This document shows, piece after piece, positions 57,600-64,000 of a stretch of DNA of 64,000 bases (position 1 is its first letter; the number at the start of each line of letters is the position of its first letter). The translations under genes and the position numbers were made by a program. Source of the stretch: Cristatella mucedo (taxonomy: Eukaryota; Bryozoa; Phylactolaemata; Cristatellidae). The stretch is from contig WPIO01000051.1 in assembly GCA_009760855.2 (NCBI GenBank), positions 366,001-430,000 of the forward strand, given 5' to 3'. The notes under the pieces are model-generated. The model saw nothing but the letters and a program-made list of their open reading frames with translations. It was not told the origin of the DNA and made no database searches.

Positions 57600-59075
57600 A
57601 GGGAATATAGATAGTCATTCACGATATGACTTGAATGTTGCTAGTCTTTTTAGCTAGATTGCCTGCTGAAAGTGATTCTCGGCAGAGAATCAATGTTTTT
57701 TAGTATTCTATAGTGGTCTTTCGTGGTCCTTGGTTGTGCATGCATGAATACCTTTGCACTTGCACAAAATTGATTGAAATTAAATTTGAATTAACCGAAA
57801 GTTCTTCTCGCTTGTCAATCGGTTTTTAATTTAATTCTCGACCCATTCACCCTGTGCCCCTTGGGTGGAGACGATCGTGACCGGTCTTTGTTCTGCTGGT
57901 TGCAGTAAAGCTTGAGCGATTTGCTGCACTCACTGCATGAGATTCAAGCGTAGCTCACTAAATGAATTGTTTATTCGTATTGAGCACTCTTCTGTTGGTA
58001 TTCGATGGAGCACAGTTCCAGCATCGTCCTGACGTCACGGCCTGTCTTCGATGATCCTCTATTCTATAGGTCGCAAGAAATGCGCCGCATTCGCGAATCG
58101 CGCATGCGTAATCACCCAAGAAGAATGCGAGCTGTCCGATTGCTAAAACCAAGCACTCGTTTAGAGGGCTGATTTTTTTCCGCCCTCCTGCAGAGAAATA
58201 CGGGGCAACGGTGGCCATTTTTGTGCTTACGACCTTTGCCAAACGCTTCCAATCATCACCACGTGTCCTCAGTGGTACAGAACTCTGCGAGAAAGGTGGC
58301 AATGAGACTGGTCTAAAATATTTTACCGCTCTCCGTTGGCGTTATCTTGATTTCATTTCACCCCCCCCCCCGCACTTTTTTGATTGCGACGCTTAGAAAT
58401 TATTCCTGGATTCAAGCGTTTCTAATTTGGCCTAATAGGAAGGTACGCGAGCTCACTCCTTGTTGCATTCTCGCGAACTTGCCTCGCATCGTTCGCTGCG
58501 TCACTCTCCTGGATTGGCAGCTGGAGGAGTTTTTCTTCTCTAGCCTTCACAGGAGAGCACTGCCTTCGCTTTCTGCTTGCATGGGCTGCAATGATCTTTG
58601 TTCTTTAAATTGATCACACACTGAAGCCTTACTGTCTAACTGTAGTTGCTAAACAGGCAGCGTTCTTGCCAAAGTCTTTACCACTTAAGGAAAGCGGCTT
58701 CGATGTGCGATTTCGACATGAACACAAGCGCAGACGAGGGGCAATGTTGTATTGCAAGTACCTGCACGACCTGATATGGAGAGTAAAGCCATCTATTGTG
58801 CTTGAGCAGTACTTCTTACAAGGACACGAGCTTTGTAAGAGAGAAAGCCATGCAGTGATACAATAGCGTTGCAGCCGAGGGCTTGCAACGCGGTTTTTTC
58901 GGGGGTTCTATTGTTTCTCATGGCGTACTTCTAAAGTAAAATACTGATTCTCGATGAAAATACATTATGTGGAGAGGTTTGTAAACCTGGTGACGCTGTT
59001 ACGCAAATCCTTCGATTAAACATGCATAGCCCTATTCAGAAAGAGTAGTCATGTTACAGCGGAAACCGCATGGAA
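57600..59075. other. nothing firmly recognised
   Basis: A C-run lies at 58361-58372. A 66-codon frame at 58666-58866 (Lys/Arg-rich start) has no recognisable content. Confidence 0.35.
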
Positions 59076-59079
59076 TACG

Positions 59080-59262
59080 GTGTGTACACATGGCAGCTTT
59101 GCATTTGTCATTAGGTCTGAGACAGAAGCTGACAGAGATCTTTATTTAGCATTTAAAAGTATTCACCAAAAGCTGGCGATATTTGTAAACAATGTAATGC
59201 AATCCTACTCGAAGCATTTGCAACCACACGCTGAGCCATTGCCAAAGTTGTGCGCCTTATAA
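59080..59262 (+). CDS. unassigned ORF of 60 residues
   Basis: An open frame without an ATG start (MCTHGSF.. is read from an alternative codon). The translation has an amphipathic look (SETEADRDLYLAFKSIHQKLAIFV). It lies 350 bases upstream of the LINE-B copy and may be a host exon or an older repeat. Not recognised. Confidence 0.2.
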   Translation: MCTHGSFAFVIRSETEADRDLYLAFKSIHQKLAIFVNNVMQSYSKHLQPHAEPLPKLCAL

Positions 59263-60714
59263 CTGCTCTCATTCCTCCATGCCCTAAAGAGCGGCCACGG
59301 GCGACTCCTAGCTTGGTGTGGAGCTTTACCTGATTTCTCCGTGATACCTTCAGGTATTCCGCTGCTATCTTCGCTGTGGCTATTTATGAGCTGTCCTCGG
59401 ATATGCTGCACAAAACAGGACCTGCTTAGCATAAAGTGCAATGTCGCCATTAGTCGATACCTACCGGCGACCCTCTCCGGCGGGTCAGTAACTTCCTGCA
59501 TCCTGCGTTTGCCCTATCAAAAGCTCGGCTATCAAACCTACGACCCGTTAGTTTAAAGAACTGAATAGTACTTGTTGCGGTAGTAGCCCACCCGCCGTAG
59601 CCCAGCACGTTGTGAAACGTCGACCGGCGGCCGTTTATAAAATCCAATTCAAATTCGAAGGGCCAGTGTCCGCCGGGCCGCATACACGCGGACGTGAATA
59701 CAAGCCACTTCATCGCCGTCGCACAGTTGTTGGACAGCCTCTTAAATTCCGCCTACTAAATGTCCGCTCGCTAAAAACCAAGGGGTTACTTATCCGCGAT
59801 CAGGTGGTCCAGGAGAAGCTAGATGCATTTCTGCTTACCGAAGCTTGGATGACGCCTTGTTCCAGTAGCTGTCTTTCTGAGACCACTACACCCAGATTCT
59901 CATTTTATCAGTCCATCCATTTTATCAGTCCATCAGTCTATTTTATCAGTTGTGTTCTGACAAGGTTGGTGGCCAGGTTGCAATTGCTGTTCGCAAATCG
60001 TTTGGCAATAACATGTGCCGTTTTTCGCATGGGTCGTCGTTTGAATCGGTTGCAACCAGGTCTTCATCAAAAACAATGCCTCTCACTGTTGTGATGTACC
60101 GGCCTCCTTCTGGCTGTCTAAACTTGTTTATACAGAAGTTTTCAGGGTTTCTTGCTAAAATATTTGTGTGTGACATACCGTTACTGATTGTAGAAGACTT
60201 CAATATTCACGTTGACAACCCTAGCAACAGCCAGGTCCGCTCATTTCTTGACTGTCTGAAGAATTTTAGTTTGGTCCAACACGTTAATCGTACCACCCAC
60301 GTCGGTGGCATCATTCTAGATCTCGTGATCACTAAGGATGTCCTCCCCACTGACCTTGTGGTGTGCCCACTGACTCTCTCAGATTATTGTTCGCTCACGT
60401 TTACTGTTCCTGCTCCCTTGTACGTACAGGGTAATGTCGAACTTGTCAAACGACGTAACATACAAAGCATGGACTAAGACAATTTTTTGAAATCTGTTTG
60501 TGATTCAAGTCTTCTTCATCTGCATTCAGACTCTGCCGGCGGCCTCGATACCCTCACTGATGCGATGAACATGACACTCAGGAGAGCTCTTGATAAGCGT
60601 ATTCCCGTTCATTCTGTCCGTGTTCAAAGTCGTGGAGATCCCTTTCAATTTACAAAAAAACTCCTAAAGATGCACCCAGTTAAGTGCAGGCTTGAACGCC
60701 GCTTCAAGAAATAA

Positions 60715-60900
60715 AATAAAATAAATAAATCCTCGCTGATTAAACAGCCTCTTTTTGTATAGAGACAGAAGAGCCTTTACGGCTATCACCACCGCTTGCA
60801 GTGGCAATAAAAGGTCGCCCACCGCAGGAATCAAACCCACGACCTCGGGACCAAGGTCGTGAAAGCAAGTGCCTTACCTAGTGTGCCATCACGGCTCACC
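60715..60900 (-). mobile_element. SINE-2, well preserved, inserted in LINE-B
   Basis: On the minus strand: GGTGAGCCGTGATGGCACAC head, box A with GGTAAGGC, a CGACCTTGGTCCCGAGGTCG hairpin, box B (GGGTTTGATTCC), 3' unit and a TTTATTTTATTT tail. It interrupts LINE-B coding sequence and abuts the tRNA-Leu. Confidence 0.7.
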
Positions 60901-60906
60901 AAAATT

Positions 60907-60986
60907 TGATAGCGGTGGGGTTCGAACCCACGCCCTTTCGGACTGGTGTCTAAAACCAGCTCCTTAGACCACTCGGCCACGCTACC
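60907..60986 (-). tRNA. tRNA-Leu(UAG)
   Basis: The minus strand folds as a full tRNA-Leu of 80 bases. The acceptor stem GGTAGCG pairs with CGCTATC (one G-U) with discriminator A at 60907. The anticodon arm CTGGT-TTTAGAC-ACCAG gives anticodon TAG. The variable arm TCC-GAAA-GGGC is of the long type that tRNA-Leu needs, and the T-arm GTGGG-TTCGAAC-CCCAC is perfect. Internal promoter boxes are present (TGGCCGAGTGG and GGTTCGAACCC), and a TTTT polymerase III terminator follows at 60904-60901. One D-stem pair is mismatched (G10 with A25). It lies within LINE-B next to a SINE-2 in the same orientation, so it may be a recently retroposed copy rather than an established gene. Confidence 0.78.
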
Positions 60987-63055
60987 GCTAGGGTCCGATG
61001 CACATCTAATGAATTTCAAAGACTTCCTTCGAGTTTACATCCGAAAGCTTAAAAAAACAAGGGCTTCTTTTTCATCCGAAAGCTGAATTCCTGCCATTCG
61101 GACCCTAAACAGATTTCTAAGACAGTACCATTTACTGGCCAATGCTGTGAGGTATGACTCCCCAGATATTAAGGGCTCAGCCGCAAAGTTTTCAGCTTTC
61201 TTTACTAAAAAAATTGTACCCATTCGTGCCTCTATTAAGCCCCCCCGACAAAAAAAATCGTGGTTCCGCAACCGGTGACCTTCCTTTAAAGGTTCTCCGA
61301 GGTTTCTGCATACGATCTGGCTACCTTAATAAGGTCTAGCAAAAAGAGCTTGTCTCCTGAAGTCCCTATACCTTCATCTCCGTGGTCTTCACTAGCAGAC
61401 CAACTTAGCCCTGCAATAATAACTTTTTTCAATCCTTCTCTGGGAAAAGGGGTCGTCCCCAAGTCCTTCAAATCGGCAATCGTTCGACCCATACTTAAAA
61501 ACCTGGATTAGATAAAGAGGTCCTTGTAAACGATCGCCCAATTTCCTTTCTCCTTTTCTTGTCAAAGATTCTTGAAAAAATTGTTGCTAAGCAGCTGGTT
61601 GAACATATTGAAAATAATGAAATGTCAGAAACACTTCAATCAGAGTTCAAGAGGCAGCACTCCACTGAAACTGCTCTCCTCCTGTAAACAATGACATTCT
61701 ACGTGGCAACGACGACAATAATATCACTGCCCTAGCTCTGCTAGATCTGCCTGCTGCCTTCGACACGATTGCTCACGAAGTTCTGCTTGAACGATTGATA
61801 ACGACGATCGATGTGGCAGACAAAGCACTGGCGTGATTTAAATCGTACTTGCTTTATCGTGTTCAATCCGTGTCGTGTGGGGGTCAGGTCTCACACACGA
61901 GAAGGGTCACAGGTGGAGTCCCTCAAGGGTCTGTACTCGGTCCCTTGCTGTTCCCCATTTATACACAACCTCTGGGAAAAGTGATTAAGGCCCATGGAAT
62001 AGGGTATTACTTCTATGCTGACGATACTCAGTTGTATTTGTCATTCAAACCGTCGGAATCTGCTTCAGCAACAGAGAAACTGAATGCTTGCCTTGCCGAT
62101 ATTCAATCCTGGATGTCGCAAAACTTCCTGAAATTAAATGATGATAAACCGAACTGTTGCTCATAGGACACCCCAAGTGTGTGGTTGGATTAAAAGGCTT
62201 TGCTCTTCGAATAGGTGATGCTATTGGGCGACCATCATCACGTGCTCGAAATTTAGGTGTCGTCTTTGACAGCTGCCTTAATTTTAAAAGCTTCATTCAG
62301 GAGACTTCTTCTACAGATAGCCATCACGCCCGATCCCTATCCAAGATCAGGAGCTGTCTCTCACAGCCGCTTGTAAACAATTTAACTAGCTCCTTAGTTC
62401 TGTTTCGGCTTGATTATTGTAATTCCCTTTTCGCTGGGCTACCAAAGAAAGCTATTAGGCCACTGCAGCTGACTATGAATATGGCTGCGGAGCTAGTCTT
62501 CAAGTCCCAGAGGTTTGAGGACGTGTCTCCTTTGCAAAAAGAGCTAGGATGGTTGCCGGTTTTGCAACGGATACAGAGCAAAGTTTTTAAGCTGACCAAC
62601 AAGGCCCGCCACGGCTACCTAGCTGAAATGCTGTATCAGTTTCAGCCTGTTCGCACCCTCAGGTTCTATGTGGACAATAAATTAGCTGTTCCATTCCTCT
62701 GCTTAAAGACCGTTGGCGACAGAAGCTTTAGCTCTGCAGGTCCTAGACTGAGGAACTCGCTTCAAAATTCTTACTCAACGGTAACTACTCTCCTACTGCC
62801 GACTCTGGCTCATCCTTTTCAGCGGTCCTGAGCTGCTACTTCCATGATACTCTCTACCTCAACTGCTCTCCTGACTCAGCTATGCTTCCTCCTTTCTCTT
62901 TATTGCGTGAGACGAAGTCTGTTGGCTACCGAATGCGTACCGAAAGCGTCTTAGGCTGTGAGTGGGCAATAAAAAACTCTTTTGAGTAACACCCACATGG
63001 TCTTTATGAATTTGTGGAGTAACAGGCGGAGAGACATTTCATTACATTACTATTG

Positions 63056-64000
63056 AGCTGCCGTTAAAAAGAAGCTAGTTGGCGCAGTGAACAATTATAT
63101 CTTCAAAAAATTGACGAGTCTGCAAGAACCTTCACTGTTATACTCCAAAACCCTTCGGGTCACCTAATAATTTGGGTCGATTGCCACAATCTTGAATAGA
63201 TCACGGCGAGGGACAAGTCCTCAATTTCAAATCTCGCACATACTCTGGAACAGATTCACAAATTCAAATTATTAGCATCCTAGATATACAAAGTTGGTCT
63301 GCAATTATAAGTCTGATGTTGAATGCGTAGGTATTATCCTTAGTTCCCTAAGTTACTATTATTTTGACTAGTGATTGTGATTGTGACTGGCTATAAAAGT
63401 CATAGAGTAGTTAGTCGATTGTGGTTTAGGGGAGAGCGAGAGAGTTGTGTGCTATTTTTGGTGCTACAAACCTACAGCCCTCTGTAGCTATACATTGGAC
63501 TACTCTATGCAATGGATAAGGAGTTCCCATACTAAGGTATTTGCAGTCGTATTGACTGCCGGGTTCAGCTAGTTCAGAAATACCAGTATATATTGATTTA
63601 GTCTGCAGAACCATGCACAGGGGTTGAGCTCCACTACTTTTTGTCAAGTATCTGCAAAGGTTAGCACCATTAAAAGCACCATGTTTTAAGCCTCGGAACT
63701 TTGACTAGAAGCTTCTGCTGTGAATTTATAGCAGTATGACACCCAATTACCACTAAATTCAATTTACTAAATTGTTTAGACTAAAGCGGCATGTGAATTA
63801 CGCCACGGTACCTACCGGTACTATCGTATGAAATTGGACACAATTAATACCACTTGCTATTTCACCATACTGTCAGTGACATCAGTCATGTAGTTGAAAA
63901 AACTTCTTAGCCTATATCAATGACTTTAGGGGCTTTGACAGCACTTGGAAGAACCAATCTGACAGCCTCAGTAGACGCATAAGCCTGTTCAAATAATCTT
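63056..64000. other. nothing recognised
   Basis: Sequence after the LINE-B tail; no supported feature. Confidence 0.4.

Larger units (their letters stand above)
59590..63055 (+). mobile_element. LINE-B, nearly full-length, degenerate, CR1/L2-type non-LTR retrotransposon
   Basis: The order is APE-type endonuclease then reverse transcriptase. The endonuclease starts near 59740 (RLLNVRSLKTK, later LTEAWMT) and continues in another frame to 60477. Its usual GDFN reads EDFN (near 60190) and its usual SDH reads SDY (near 60380). The reverse transcriptase follows from about 61480: GGVPQGSVLGPLL at 61915, FYADDTQLYL with YADD at 62014-62025, LKLNDD near 62130, then the thumb region in a second frame from 62157 (LDYCNSLFAGLP). 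Frameshifts and stops make it non-functional. The 3' UTR (62830-63055) ends in a TTACATTAC tail. It is interrupted at 60715-61000 by SINE-2 and tRNA-Leu. Confidence 0.85.

Noticed and set aside
62830-63100. Solo LTR with a primer-binding-site-like TTGGCGCAGTGAAC at 63078
   Set aside because: Copies at 18.3 and 39.9 kb join the block directly to LINE-B reverse-transcriptase coding sequence, so it is a LINE 3' UTR. No terminal inverted TG...CA pair was found.

Overview
The window is animal nuclear DNA. It has long introns with GT/AG borders, many degenerate CR1/L2-type LINE copies, two families of tRNA-derived SINEs, long dinucleotide and tetranucleotide microsatellites, and CpG-rich blocks. 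Nothing looks bacterial or viral. The phylum cannot be fixed from the sequence; a marine-invertebrate type of genome is my inference.

The one clearly recognisable host gene lies on the minus strand and covers about half the window (42582 down to 10290). Six coding exons join in frame through five GT-AG introns into a 454-residue protein: an N-terminal membrane segment, a Rieske [2Fe-2S] domain and a non-heme iron oxygenase domain. This is a Neverland/DAF-36 cholesterol 7-desaturase, the Rieske oxygenase that makes 7-dehydrocholesterol from cholesterol. Exons: 42582-42228, 35458-35270, 19754-19573, 13067-12798, 12179-12000, 10478-10290. No single reading frame covers more than one exon, so the gene shows only when the pieces are joined.

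Layout: 1-10289 is the 3' flank, with old repeats and no recognised gene. 10290-42582 is the nvd gene; its introns 1 to 3 (6.8, 15.5 and 6.5 kb) are full of LINE, SINE and microsatellite sequence. 41.3-42.9 kb is a CpG-rich block over exon 1, the likely promoter region. 43.6-45.3 kb holds a SINE and a copy of an unnamed repeat (R2). 45.3-48.2 kb is a second CpG-rich block with coding-looking but unassigned reading frames. 49.2-51.4 kb holds another unnamed repeat (R1) and a LINE-A copy with an open reverse-transcriptase C-terminus. 55.1-57.1 kb is a minus-strand LINE-A copy. 57.3-59.3 kb has short unassigned ORFs. 59.6-63.05 kb is a nearly full LINE-B copy carrying an inserted SINE-2 and an intact-looking tRNA-Leu(UAG) gene.

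The repeats form a system: LINE-A ends in a conserved 3' stem-loop and an (ATT)n tail, and SINE-1 carries the same 3' end behind a tRNA-like head. This suggests that LINE-A enzymes mobilise SINE-1. LINE-B, with a TTACA-type tail, is a separate family present mostly as 5'-truncated copies. Outer boundaries of repeats were judged by eye and are approximate.
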